From the NCBI RefSeq assembly GCF_000756815.1, contig NZ_CCVW01000002.1, positions 1-64,000 of the forward strand: a DNA stretch of 64,000 nt. The letters run 5' to 3'. Made by a program: the position numbers and the translations under genes. Origin of the DNA: Legionella massiliensis (lineage in GTDB: Bacteria > Pseudomonadota > Gammaproteobacteria > Legionellales > Legionellaceae). The notes beneath the pieces were generated by a model, which saw only the letters and a program-made list of their open reading frames with translations, was not told the origin of the DNA and ran no database searches. Of this stretch, positions 18,483-28,001 are shown piece after piece; the stretch's first letter is position 1, and each line of letters begins with the position of its first letter.

Positions 18483-19279
18483 CGTGCTTAACAGGGGAAA
18501 GTAATGACGATAAATCCTAAAGAATTTAAACTTGATACAATTAGCCTCTTCTTAGAACAAGGTAGGTCATAAGAATGCATTGAAGTCATTTGTGAGGTTT
18601 CAGTAGAGTATCGATGAATGTGCTGTTAGGGGTTGTGAATGAGTAGAACTACCAGCTTAGACCGACCCTAGTTATAGAACCTTTTGATTTTAATCGTTAA
18701 TTATTTAATCTTGCCGTCCTTTAGAAATACATAATTCCCAAGGGCTCCAGGCAAAGAGTTACCCAATGTGATTGAGAAGTCTCAAGAAGAGATAGAAGAA
18801 ATCATTAACTTTGTTTAATCATCAAATCTTCCTGACGAAATAAAGCCTTTTGTGATTGGCTGTATTAACCTTGCCTCATGGATACCCAAAGCGTTAGTCG
18901 AGCATAAAATTACGGTATCGAATTTAAAGCGGCTTCTCTTTGGCAAAGGCGCTAAAACTACTCAAAAGCAATCACCAACGATAGCAAAGCCCGACGCCAT
19001 CACAGACGCTGAAAAATCAGAGGCTTCTAATCAAGCCCCTTGTGAGGCTAAAAAACCTAAAGGACATGGCCGTCTACCCCACACCGCATATACCCATGCT
19101 ATAGAGATGTCTTTAGTCACGCAGCTCTGCCGCAAACTCAGAATAAAGCTTATGTATCCGATATTACGTATATCTGGACTCAGGAAGGCTGGCTTTATTT
19201 AGCGGTTGTTATGGATTTATTTTCAAGAAAAATAGTGGGTTGGAGTATGGGTTCTAGAATGGTTTCTCTTTGTATATAA
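18483..19279 (+). mobile_element. nested remnant: IS66-like fragment inside an IS3-family remnant
   Basis: 18504-18572 reads MTINPKEFKLDTISLFLEQG, the start of an IS3-type OrfA. 19121-19279 reads [18 protein letters not shown] and [12 protein letters not shown], the rve/DDE core of an IS3 OrfB. Between them lie repeat R5 (18611-18741) and, from about 18757, the N-terminus of an IS66-type TnpC ([38 protein letters not shown]) with a stop codon after INFV. An IS66-like element seems to have landed in an IS3 copy, and both then decayed. Confidence 0.7.
18611..18741 (+). repeat. dispersed repeat family R5, copy 2
   Basis: Matches the complement of 6080-6215 and the direct sequence of 44205-44311. 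This copy leads directly into the IS66-like TnpC fragment, which suggests the repeat is the upstream end of that element. Confidence 0.7.
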
Positions 19280-19445
19280 AAGATGGCAAGATCAGTCTAC
19301 TTCTATATCTCTTGCAGCACATCTATTTAGGCACCTTCATCTCCTTTATTCCTGATTATCGGTTGCGTTGCAAAAAATATTTCTTGCTTTTAGAGACAGC
19401 TCCTGAATTTAATATGATCAATAGCTATTTATTGTCAGAGTAACA

Positions 19446-20222
19446 ATGGAGAAGCTTTGGGTTTCAAAAAAAACAGGTGTCATCATCTTGCTTGGCAGCG
19501 TACTGCTAATGCTTGTGATTGGCTTATTGCTCCCACCTATTCCACAATCGCAAAGTTATCACAACTTTGCCGATCAACGAAGTTGGTTAGGTATCAACAA
19601 TGCCTTCAATGTTTTATCTAATCTGTCTTTTGCCTTAATAGGAATTTGGGGCTTGTTCCTCTTATTTTCTCATAGCAAAATCCAGTTTATAGATAGTAGT
19701 GAGCGCTGGTTTTGGGTCAGCCTTTCGCTTGGACTGATTTTGGTAGCATTGGGTTCAGGCTACTACCATTTAGTACCAGACAATAGTCGCCTAGTATGGG
19801 ATCGGCTACCGATGACTATTGTTTTTATATCATTTGTCTCAGCCCTAATATCCGATAGAATAAACAGCCGTCTAGCTTTTTGGTTATGGCCTTTTCTTCT
19901 AATGATTGGCATTTTTAGTGTTTTACAATGGCATGTTAGCGAGCTTCATGGAGCTGGTGATTTGCGACTTTATGCGGCGGTGCAAGCCTATACATGCTTA
20001 TTAGCATTGATAATGCTGCTGTTGCAGTCTCATTATACCCGCTCCTGGGATATCGCTATAATTACCTTGTTCTATGGTTTAGCAAAAGCATTCGAACTCT
20101 ATGATGCACAGATTTATCAGTTCTGTAGAGGTATTATCAGTGGACATACTTTGAAACATTTAACCGCAGCATTATCGGCTTTCTGGATGATTCGGATGAT
20201 ATGGAAGCGACAAATTTTATAG
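19446..20222 (+). CDS. ceramidase-like (CREST superfamily) membrane protein
   Basis: A 258-aa polytopic membrane protein with about seven hydrophobic segments. GSGYYHLVPDNSRLVWDRLPM in the centre and GHTLKHLTAALSAFW near the end resemble the alkaline ceramidase family (PF05875), whose members are metal-dependent membrane hydrolases with conserved His, Asp and Ser. The assignment is by pattern only. The substrate could be a lipid amide. The next gene, a lipase-like hydrolase, follows 73 nt later on the same strand and may form a pair with it. Confidence 0.65.
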   Translation: MEKLWVSKKTGVIILLGSVLLMLVIGLLLPPIPQSQSYHNFADQRSWLGINNAFNVLSNLSFALIGIWGLFLLFSHSKIQFIDSSERWFWVSLSLGLILVALGSGYYHLVPDNSRLVWDRLPMTIVFISFVSALISDRINSRLAFWLWPFLLMIGIFSVLQWHVSELHGAGDLRLYAAVQAYTCLLALIMLLLQSHYTRSWDIAIITLFYGLAKAFELYDAQIYQFCRGIISGHTLKHLTAALSAFWMIRMIWKRQIL

Positions 20223-20295
20223 AGCGCACGGGTATAAATTAGGGAAATTAGCTTGGCTTTCTTTGTTGAAAGAGAAGAGCCTTAGGGATAAAAAG

Positions 20296-21492
20296 ATGAG
20301 AATTTTATATAACCGTTTGTTATTGAGCAGTTTTTTCATTATTGCACTGGTTGTGGTAGCCTTTATCTCAGCTTACGTCGTCCTAAACTTCACGGGTGCT
20401 GGCCCAATCCCTTCTCGCTCAGCATTCACCTCTCGTTTACCCAGCATCCAGAATGGAGATCCTCAGCGCTTTCAATTTTTTTACAGCACCAATCGCATTA
20501 ATAATAAGCAAACCATAAAAGACCAAGGAAACCAACTCAGTAATAATATTACCTTCGGCACATTTAATGTACGTATTTCCCCCTATTTACCCATAAAGCC
20601 TTTGGCTTGGTTTGATACCAATAACATGGAGTGGTTAGCCCATAAAGAACTACCTGAAGATCAATTTTTGTCTCAATTACGTCAAGCTGTACTTGCTTCT
20701 CCGCAAAAATCGCTGTTAATTATAGTTTGGGGTTATAGAGATTGGTTTCAGTCTGCAGCACTCAAAACAGCCTATACTGGTTATGTCTTAGATATTAATA
20801 CACCGATCTTGCTGTTCGATTGGCCAGGTAATCAAGGAGATGGACTTAGAGGGTATCGGTCAGCCCAAAATATAGCGAACCAGTCTGCTCCTGATTTGGG
20901 TAAGGTTCTCACCTCCGTTATTCACCACGCAGGAGCAGACAAAGTTTGGTTGATGGGCAGTAGCCTTGGTTGCCAACTAATCTGTGATTCTTTCGATTGG
21001 CTAGCTAAACGACCAGACATGCTCCAGGGAGGTCCTAAGATCGATCATGTAGTGTTTTCTGCGCCAGATGTCTCTGCCCAAGCTTTTGATGAAAAATTTG
21101 CCGAACAAGTCAAAGCATTGTCCAAGCATTTGACGGCCTATGTAAGTTCAAATGATCGTGCCTTGCTAATGAGTTATTGGTTGAATGGGAGCCGACCACT
21201 GGGTCGAAAAGCTCAAATCTCGATACCTCCTGAAGACAGAACTACCGAATATGAGTACGAGGAGGCTCTTGAATTGCTGAATTTACAGAGCAAAGGAGCA
21301 AAAGAAGTTTCTGTTGTCGATGCAACGCCAATTAACCGTACTAGGAATTTGCATCACTTCTTTACTGATTCGCCAGAGTTTTTTGATGATCTCTTTCGTC
21401 GTTTATTACAGCCAGAAAATAACCTTAGCCGACCTCTTTATACTGTTCGAACAAAAGAGAAGTCTACCTATTGGATTTTATGGAACAATTAA
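20296..21492 (+). CDS. DUF900 alpha/beta hydrolase, membrane-anchored
   Basis: A 398-aa hydrolase. An N-terminal hydrophobic helix (about residues 6-30) anchors it. FFYSTNR, IIVWGYRDWFQSA, FDWPG and the nucleophile elbow WLMGSSLGCQ match DUF900 esterases/lipases. A C-terminal LHHFFTDSPEFFDDL supplies the likely catalytic His. The frame opens with TTG at 20263, but ATG at 20296 has AGGG 8 nt upstream and starts just before the anchor. It follows the ceramidase-like gene; both may act on lipids at the membrane. Confidence 0.75.
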   Translation: MRILYNRLLLSSFFIIALVVVAFISAYVVLNFTGAGPIPSRSAFTSRLPSIQNGDPQRFQFFYSTNRINNKQTIKDQGNQLSNNITFGTFNVRISPYLPIKPLAWFDTNNMEWLAHKELPEDQFLSQLRQAVLASPQKSLLIIVWGYRDWFQSAALKTAYTGYVLDINTPILLFDWPGNQGDGLRGYRSAQNIANQSAPDLGKVLTSVIHHAGADKVWLMGSSLGCQLICDSFDWLAKRPDMLQGGPKIDHVVFSAPDVSAQAFDEKFAEQVKALSKHLTAYVSSNDRALLMSYWLNGSRPLGRKAQISIPPEDRTTEYEYEEALELLNLQSKGAKEVSVVDATPINRTRNLHHFFTDSPEFFDDLFRRLLQPENNLSRPLYTVRTKEKSTYWILWNN

Positions 21493-21574
21493 GTAATTAG
21501 AGTATCAATTCTGAGAGACTTTTGAGCTAGAGGCAGTAAGGACTGTGAAGTCCCTATTGCCCGATGGATGTCTG

Positions 21575-22024
21575 TTAATATTGAGGACCAGCATAGGTAT
21601 CCAATGGCGCTGGATGCAAGGTTGAGCAATTTAGAAAATCATTTGGGGATAAATGAGTTACTGGGGAATCAAAACAACCTTTTTCAGCATTTTCTTTGCT
21701 ATGCAGTGAAAGATCACCTTTGCCGTTAACAAGGATTACTGCAGAATCATCGATATGCCAAACAGGAAGATCCAAATCTTCATCAATCGGACCCTTTTTT
21801 GCGATTTTAATCTGATAGATTGCGCAAGAGTCTGCAGGTTTAATATCAGACCGCTGGATTGCTAAAGCAGATCTTCTAGGGGTGTGCCTAGCATTACCTT
21901 CATTATCACGAACCAAGGCCATCAAATCTTTGTTATTAATATCGGGTTGAAAATTTGCATCAGACTCTATTTTTTTGCATGCAATCTCAAAATTATTTGA
22001 GAAATGTGTAAATTTAGTTCGCAT
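21575..22024 (-). CDS. hypothetical protein, 149 aa
   Basis: Not recognised. It is soluble and polar with no signal peptide or membrane segment. The C-terminal half has strand-like stretches (LPVWHIDDSAVILVNGKGDLSL). AAGGA lies 9 nt before the ATG, so the start is plausible. It is convergent with the DUF900 hydrolase gene. It could be a small effector, but nothing in the sequence shows this. Confidence 0.5.
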   Translation of the reverse strand: MRTKFTHFSNNFEIACKKIESDANFQPDINNKDLMALVRDNEGNARHTPRRSALAIQRSDIKPADSCAIYQIKIAKKGPIDEDLDLPVWHIDDSAVILVNGKGDLSLHSKENAEKGCFDSPVTHLSPNDFLNCSTLHPAPLDTYAGPQY

Positions 22025-22225
22025 ATATTTTTTTCCTTACAATCTTAGATATAGCTATTAATTGTACATAGGTTTGCTTGTCAAGGCTGCGGATTTATTG
22101 AAATCAGGCAGGCTATCTCAAATCCAGAGCCAAGCCCATATTTTAATCACATGGCGCATATTTTGTCGAGAAATACTGCAAGCAAAAAGGAAGGGACAAT
22201 TGTTTACTCTTCTTAAGTTGAGCAA

Positions 22226-22700
22226 TTAATAAAAAGTTGGCTGAAAACGGTCTGAATTGCGTTCTGCAACAGTCGTTGCAAACTCCCACAGATATCCTTC
22301 AGGATCTAAAACACGAAAAACGCGATCTCCCCAAAACTGTAAAGAAAGAGGAGCTACTATTTGCAAACCATAATCCATTGCTTTTTGATAACGGCTATCT
22401 AGATCATCACAATAAACATAGATTTTCACTGGCGTTTTTGTATTGGAAGCATAGGGACTTAACCCCAAATTACTCTCTTGATCATCAAATGTATCTGGCA
22501 AATAAAGACAAATATTTGAGTTTTTATAAGTGATTCGGGCTGATGTGAATGCAGGGGAAATTCCTCCTCTTTACACACTAAAGCGGCACCGTTGAGGACG
22601 ACATTACTGAGGAAGCGCGGAAAGTAGCAAAATTCCTCTTGAAAAATAACGCGCAGCTTCACAGCAGCCAATTTGGCGCTGCGTTCTTTGATAATTACGA
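22226..22700 (-). pseudogene. VOC-family protein, frameshifted
   Basis: The 91-residue C-terminal part (22501-22226) has the second VOC module: VKIYVYCDDLDSRYQKA, GLQIVAPL, WGDRVFRVLDPEGYLWEFA. The first module continues upstream in another frame (FLSNVVLNGAALVCKEEEFPL). The frame changes between about 22515 and 22535. Together they make one bleomycin-resistance/glyoxalase-type protein of about 150 aa with a single frameshift. Confidence 0.65.
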
Positions 22701-22850
22701 GGAATGCTATAGTACATCTAATCCTAGAAAAAACAGTTGATGTGCCCAATAGGAACTGATCTGAAAGGTCTAGAAATATCAGGTTGGCTCAATTGCTTAA
22801 GAGATACTAATCTTATCTATAATAATGATTAATGAATTAATGAGGAAACT

Positions 22851-25800
22851 ATGAACGTCATTCAGATAATAAATAATATTGAACAAATAAGACAATGGAG
22901 CCAAAAAACAGACACGAGTAGATTACCAGAAAATGCACGCGACAAGATAAAAGAGCGTGACAAAGTAAATCATGCTAAAGCAAAAGATAGCCTCATCAAA
23001 TTACTCAATGTTATAACAACCTCCCATGATGCAGATAAAATAATGTATTTCAAAAAGTTAGTGGTTGGTTATGGCTTGGGTGATTTATTATCTTCTAATG
23101 ACATTCTACCTGCTTCCGAGATGCATCCCAATTCAGGTCGTTGGGGTATTCATTATAATCATTCTTTATATCAAAAAATTCTTCCTTTATGTCAATTAGC
23201 CTATCTTGAGGAAAAAAACGGGATCGCAGAGGATCATGCGCTCAAGTTATCTCTGATATTTAATGATGAAAAGTCCGTAAATGAATATCTAAAAGCCATT
23301 TCTGTAGGCACCAAGTCAAGATATCTTGTTCATGATGCCTGTTTGTTTGATTTACCTGCACCTGAAGAATGTAATTTTGAGCAATGGAAAAAAATAGCTA
23401 ATAAAAAATCATACATGGCAAATCCACGTTTCAGAGAGTTGCTTCCTCATATTCCGGCAATTGAGGCTATTGCACAACGCCAAGAGAGAAAATCACTAAA
23501 TATCCAAGCAATAACCGCTAAAGAAAAGGAATTACAATCAGTAAACCAAAAATATTCGAAAATTGAACAAACTCCTATAATCAATCCAACAGAAGCAGAC
23601 AAATTAAATCGTAAACAAGAGCTAATGCAATTAAGTCAGGAAAAATCTCGCTTGAGTATAGAACTTGCTGAACTGAGTAAAGGGTTACCTTTACAAGATG
23701 CCTCTGTAACAATATTACAAGCCTTTTATGAAGCGTATAAAGCGGATAATAATGCAGCGCATAAAATCCTAATCGACCATGGAATTAGCACACAAAATAT
23801 CGAATTATTTTATTCTCTTAAACGACACAATGACGATCAGGCCATACCGGCAATCCTAATTAAGGGCTCTGATCTTGGATATCCTAACTGTTATTTAACC
23901 AAACTTGATACCCAAAGTGATGCTGGTGCTGCACTTGCTGCTTGCCTGGGAAAAATAACCGATTGTTGCCAATATCTAGGCGGAGCAGGTACTGATTGCG
24001 CGAAACACGGCATTGAGTCGCCTAATAGTGGATTCTATGTGATGTTTCAAGGGGATGAAAATTATCCCAATCTGACTGATCGTATTATTGCACAATCATG
24101 GGTATGGTGTGATAGAGACGGAAACTTGTGTCTTGATTCTATAGAAGCAGTCTCGCAAGTACATTTATCTCAAGTTTCTGATTTTTATCGCTACCTCAGT
24201 ATAACTCTATGCGAAAATCATGGCATCAGACAAATAAATACTGGCGCACAAAGCGGTATTACCACTCAGATAGCATTACAAGACTATCCAACAATCAAAC
24301 TGAACGCGATAGATTATATAGGCTATAGTGATTCCATCTCTCAATTATTAATAGCCGACGCATCGATGCCTTATATTTTTTTGGGGAGAGTAGATTCAGG
24401 GACTCTTCAACACAAGATTACGACCAAAACACATGAATACTTCAAGGGATTATTTAGCAGCAATACAGACTTAAAATCGAATGTAGAGTTACAAAAAGCG
24501 ATAAGCTATTTGATCTTTTCTACTCAAGACCAAGAAAGTAGCCCTCTCTATCAGTTGTTAGTTGATGCAGCAGGTAATCGAACAGAAGAGCTTATTCAGC
24601 TAATTCAAATTAATCGTAAATATGTTGATCACTTGAATAATAACGAGCTGAATCTTGCCTTCGCTTTACTTGATCAAGGTGCGTATATTAATTCCATAAA
24701 CACTCATGGACAAAGTCTTTTGCATGCAACAGTACTATCTGCCAATCATAAATTACTTGAACAATTAACTGAACGGAACATTAATCTGGATATTCAGGAT
24801 ACATATGGGAACTCCGCTTTAATCAATGCATTGGAATCGCTCCTTTATACACAAAAATCAGAAGAAGGAAGAGCTATTGCTCGATATCTTGTTGAGAAAG
24901 GTGCCAATGTGGATATGAAAGACGACTACGAATTTACCCCATTAATAATTGCCGTAAGGAATAACGATCTGGATATGACTCGATATTTAATTGATAAAGG
25001 TGCCGGAATTGATATTTATGATGGATATATGAGAACCGCAATGTTTTGGGCGGCAAACGGAGGTTATTGGGAGGTTTTTTCTGAACTAGCAAGTAAAAAT
25101 TGCAGAACTGATGTAGTAAATTATATAAACGAAGATAACCTATTAATGACGGCTCTCAGAGGCCAAAATCGCGATATAATTCGTCACCTCATCAATACGA
25201 TGCCCGTTAATATTCATTATCAAAATAAGAGAGGCGAAACAGTATTACATTTAATGGTACATCATTCTGAATTCTTTAACATGATTATCGCTTCACTATC
25301 CGCAGATCAACTATTCAAAGCACTTAGTGTACGCAATGTTGATGGCAATACAGTCTTGCACTATGCAGTGAGCAATCCGAAGCTTTTACAAACCATACTT
25401 CAGCGTCTACCAACAGATAAAAGAGTCGAATTGTTGTTTTTAGCTAATTCTGATGGCGACACATTGCTAATGCTAATAGCAATAAATACATATTTTTTGG
25501 AAGACACCCTTGAGCTTATTCCCGAATCGCAACGGATAGAGTTAATCAGTGCCACTGATAATCAAGGAAATACAGTACTGCATCGAGCCTCCCACAACCC
25601 AGACACGTTGAGAACCATTCTTGAACTTATACCTGAGACTCAACGATTTGCATTAGTAAATTTGTGCAACAAAAATAATGAAACGGTGTTGCATTTGGTA
25701 GCAGCGAATTATGGTTCTTTGAAGGGAACTCTTGAATTTCTTACTGAGCAGCAAAGGGTCGATGCAGTAAACCGTATCAATAATAAAGGCTTGAGTGTAT

Positions 25801-26396
25801 TGAGTATAGCATCTACAAATCTTCAAATACTGAAGGCAATTTATGAATTATATCCAGAAAACCAAAGACCAGAAGGTTTTGGTGGGCCAAATGAAGAACA
25901 AGTTTTATCAGAAATTTTAAACGCGTTTAAACAACAACGACAAGTTGATTACTATTCTTATGGCGACGAAAGTTTCGAGCTCAATTTTGATGTAGCTGTA
26001 AATGAAAATAATACAACTGAAGCAAACGAACCAGCGACATCTTCTACCGATAGCTCAAATGATGAGCTTTATGAAAAGCTTAGTATCATTCTGGACAACC
26101 CTGAATTTATTGAACCGGGCGTAAAACTAAAGAGTTCGTTGTATCCAAATTTATCCAAGCTAAAAAACGCTCTGAATCATAAAGAGGCGTTTAATGTAAT
26201 CCAAGAGATTGCGGCCAAAGGAGTTGCAAAAAACAAGAAAGTCAAAGAGACAGCATCGCCAGAGAGGTACAGTTATATTGATAAGCGAATTAGTTTATTG
26301 ACAGCAATAATGGAAGCCCACAATTTTGAACAAGCGCTTGAAAATATAAAAGAAAAATTACCAGATATAGACATTCCGTACAACTTTGTTTCTTAA
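22851..26396 (+). CDS. ankyrin-repeat protein, 1181 aa, candidate Dot/Icm effector
   Basis: A large soluble protein with no signal peptide. Residues 1-230 are charged and helical. A coiled-coil-like stretch lies at about 205-275. A central block, rich in Cys (CLGKITDCCQYLGGAGTDC, AQSWVWCDRDGNLCLDSIEA), looks like a folded domain that I cannot name. Ankyrin repeats run from about residue 610 (LLDQGAYINSINTHGQSLLH; LVEKGANVDMKDDYEFTPL). They pass into about five repeats with the beat GNTVLHYAVSNPKLLQTILQ.LP...R. The tail is polar and helical. GAGG lies 5 nt before the ATG. A REP element begins 5 nt after the stop. Confidence 0.82.
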   Translation: MNVIQIINNIEQIRQWSQKTDTSRLPENARDKIKERDKVNHAKAKDSLIKLLNVITTSHDADKIMYFKKLVVGYGLGDLLSSNDILPASEMHPNSGRWGIHYNHSLYQKILPLCQLAYLEEKNGIAEDHALKLSLIFNDEKSVNEYLKAISVGTKSRYLVHDACLFDLPAPEECNFEQWKKIANKKSYMANPRFRELLPHIPAIEAIAQRQERKSLNIQAITAKEKELQSVNQKYSKIEQTPIINPTEADKLNRKQELMQLSQEKSRLSIELAELSKGLPLQDASVTILQAFYEAYKADNNAAHKILIDHGISTQNIELFYSLKRHNDDQAIPAILIKGSDLGYPNCYLTKLDTQSDAGAALAACLGKITDCCQYLGGAGTDCAKHGIESPNSGFYVMFQGDENYPNLTDRIIAQSWVWCDRDGNLCLDSIEAVSQVHLSQVSDFYRYLSITLCENHGIRQINTGAQSGITTQIALQDYPTIKLNAIDYIGYSDSISQLLIADASMPYIFLGRVDSGTLQHKITTKTHEYFKGLFSSNTDLKSNVELQKAISYLIFSTQDQESSPLYQLLVDAAGNRTEELIQLIQINRKYVDHLNNNELNLAFALLDQGAYINSINTHGQSLLHATVLSANHKLLEQLTERNINLDIQDTYGNSALINALESLLYTQKSEEGRAIARYLVEKGANVDMKDDYEFTPLIIAVRNNDLDMTRYLIDKGAGIDIYDGYMRTAMFWAANGGYWEVFSELASKNCRTDVVNYINEDNLLMTALRGQNRDIIRHLINTMPVNIHYQNKRGETVLHLMVHHSEFFNMIIASLSADQLFKALSVRNVDGNTVLHYAVSNPKLLQTILQRLPTDKRVELLFLANSDGDTLLMLIAINTYFLEDTLELIPESQRIELISATDNQGNTVLHRASHNPDTLRTILELIPETQRFALVNLCNKNNETVLHLVAANYGSLKGTLEFLTEQQRVDAVNRINNKGLSVLSIASTNLQILKAIYELYPENQRPEGFGGPNEEQVLSEILNAFKQQRQVDYYSYGDESFELNFDVAVNENNTTEANEPATSSTDSSNDELYEKLSIILDNPEFIEPGVKLKSSLYPNLSKLKNALNHKEAFNVIQEIAAKGVAKNKKVKETASPERYSYIDKRISLLTAIMEAHNFEQALENIKEKLPDIDIPYNFVS

Positions 26397-26400
26397 CCTC

Positions 26401-26485
26401 GTAATAGGTCACCCCCATCCCAAAATCCCGCGGCTTGACCGCGGGATCTATGGGCTCAGAGTGAACACCGGATCCCGCGGTCAAG
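26401..26485. repeat. nested-palindrome REP-like element, copy 2 (partial)
   Basis: Starts with the same GTAATAGGTCA as the copy at 16100. The inner hairpin ATCCCGCGG-CTTGA-CCGCGGGAT lies at 26425-26447. A second half hairpin GGATCCCGCGGTCAAG follows at 26470-26485. The right outer arm is missing. Confidence 0.75.
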
Positions 26486-26546
26486 TAGATAAATACACTC
26501 AAGAGAATTAAAGCATGATGATCAAAGCAGCTATAGGGCAAATCAT

Positions 26547-26876
26547 TTGCTCAAACATACTGAATATTCAAAGGCAATTGGAGAGTTCAAAGATACGGTC
26601 ATTCAATTAACTGCTTTTTTCAGTACCACAACAAAAGAGCAACTAAACCCAACGGAATATTATATTCGCTCAGGAGTTCCCTTCCCTGAGGTTGAAAATG
26701 GCGTCGCGCGCTTAAAAGAAAGCAAATTAGAGACGCCAAAGACGCTTGAAAACAAATCGCAAATGGTTAAGCGTTTAGAGACAATTGCCCAGAATGGCAA
26801 AGCGGTGAAAACTCGTTTTGAGGAAATGCGAGCAATTACTGAGGAGTTTTCTATAGTTGTCACAAAATTAGCTTAG
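26547..26876 (+). pseudogene. possible detached C-terminal piece of the ankyrin effector
   Basis: An open frame of 109 codons with only a TTG start and no clear ribosome site. It is polar and helical (LKESKLETPKTLENKSQMVKRLE). It is in the same frame as the 1181-aa ankyrin gene and begins just after the REP copy at 26401-26485. One explanation is that REP insertion cut off the original C-terminus. It could also be unrelated noise. Confidence 0.35.
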
Positions 26877-26958
26877 CTATACTTACCTAATTAAAGATTG
26901 GGGAAACGGAAGAAGTAATATCTTGAGTTGCTAAGAATTTGTAATTGCCTTACACCTA

Positions 26959-27205
26959 CAAGTAGGACTCTAAAAATTCCAACATATCCGCTCTTGCTTC
27001 CTCTGCCAGTGATGTTGGCATCATAGTAAAACCATGGATACCTCCAGGGCAAAGAATGAGTTTTGCTTCATTTCCTGCAGCCAGCCATCGCGTATACATA
27101 AATAACGAATCATCCAACAAAGGATCTAAGGTACCAATAGTAAAGAGCGCTGGCGGCATTGATCTTAAATCTGCATAAAGGGGCGAAACATAATGATTAG
27201 AGTGT
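26959..27205 (-). pseudogene. alpha/beta hydrolase, C-terminal fragment
   Basis: The minus strand reads NHYVSPLYADLRSMPPALFT, then GTLDPLLDDSLFM and LCPGGIHGFT, the C-terminal third of an HSL-type esterase with the catalytic Asp (DPLLDD) and His (HGF). The nucleophile part and N-terminus are absent upstream of about 27205, so this is a truncated remnant. Confidence 0.7.
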
Positions 27206-27289
27206 TTTCCTCGGTGGGTTTAAATCACTATGATAAAATGGTTATTTTGAGAGCAGAGAAATAATGACCTCTTCCAGGCAGATAACAAC

Positions 27290-27604
27290 ATGAGCCGCAC
27301 GTTTCTTACTAATATAAGTCAGTTACTTAATGAACACGGAGAAATCTCTGATACCCTACCTGCTTCGGCGAGGAAACGTACTGCAGCAATTATTGGAATT
27401 ATCAGCTCAGTAACGGCATCTGGACCTTGCTCTAAGGCACACATTTTATGCTGGAATAGTGTTCATAAAAAACGCTGCACAGGAAAAATTGATGCCTGTA
27501 TCGACTCAAGAAGTTTCTTCATTATCTGGCATTGCTTGCGCTGCGGGGATAATGGCTCCATTAGCCACTGGCAAAATACCCTTTGGGATGGTGGTAGTCG
27601 CTAA
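27290..27604 (+). CDS. small cysteine-containing protein, 104 aa, possibly decayed
   Basis: The C-terminal half reads KRCTGKIDACIDSRSFFIIWHCLRCGDNGSISHW, which resembles a widespread family of small zinc-ribbon-like proteins ending WHCP.CGDNG.I..W..T.WD. The N-terminal half is a helix. The Cys ligands are kept. Function unknown. It lies just ahead of yebG on the same strand. Confidence 0.5.
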   Translation: MSRTFLTNISQLLNEHGEISDTLPASARKRTAAIIGIISSVTASGPCSKAHILCWNSVHKKRCTGKIDACIDSRSFFIIWHCLRCGDNGSISHWQNTLWDGGSR

Positions 27605-27651
27605 TATAGGGCTATAATCAAGCTCCCGCGCACTGAGATATAGGCGAATAA

Positions 27652-27909
27652 ATGACTGTTGAAACCCGCTTTGTGGTGATTCGCAATGGCCAGGAGGTAG
27701 AAACCTTTGTGGATAGAAAAGAAGCTGACAATTACGACAAAATGCTGGATATGGCAGAATTCATTGCAGACCTGCTGGAAAAGTCTCCTGTTGAGTTAAC
27801 TGAACAACAACGTGAATCATTAGGAATCTATTTGGCTAAACGTCGCGAAGAGCTTCTTGCCGTACTGCAGCCTAAAAAGGTGAAACCGAAAACCGATGAG
27901 TCTGCGTAG
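27652..27909 (+). CDS. yebG: YebG-family DNA damage-related protein
   Basis: An 85-aa protein that matches E. coli YebG: VETRFVVIRNGQEVETF, KEADNYDKMLDMAEF and EQQRESLGIYLAKRREEL. In E. coli YebG is SOS-induced and its role is unclear. I see no LexA-type CTGT-N8-ACAG box upstream; L. pneumophila is reported to lack LexA, so control must differ. A TATAAT -10-like box lies at 27613-27618. A strong hairpin follows the stop codon. Confidence 0.88.
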   Translation: MTVETRFVVIRNGQEVETFVDRKEADNYDKMLDMAEFIADLLEKSPVELTEQQRESLGIYLAKRREELLAVLQPKKVKPKTDESA

Positions 27910-27913
27910 CAGT

Positions 27914-27956
27914 CAGTCCTCTGATAAATTTTACTTAAAAATTTATCAGAGGACTG
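27914..27956. terminator. bidirectional terminator between yebG and the Sel1 gene
   Basis: A perfect 18-bp inverted repeat with a 7-nt loop: arm CAGTCCTCTGATAAATTT at 27914-27931 and its complement at 27939-27956. It sits 5 bp after yebG and before the end of the convergent Sel1 gene. A/T-rich inner arms give U runs in both directions. Confidence 0.8.
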
Positions 27957-28001
27957 TAAATTCCGCGCATTAAAAATCAATAGTTCAAAATAGATGACTT
28001 T

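Noticed and set aside
22459-22749. 96-codon minus-strand frame as a separate gene
   Set aside because: Its useful part is the first module of the VOC protein in another frame; better explained as one frameshifted gene.
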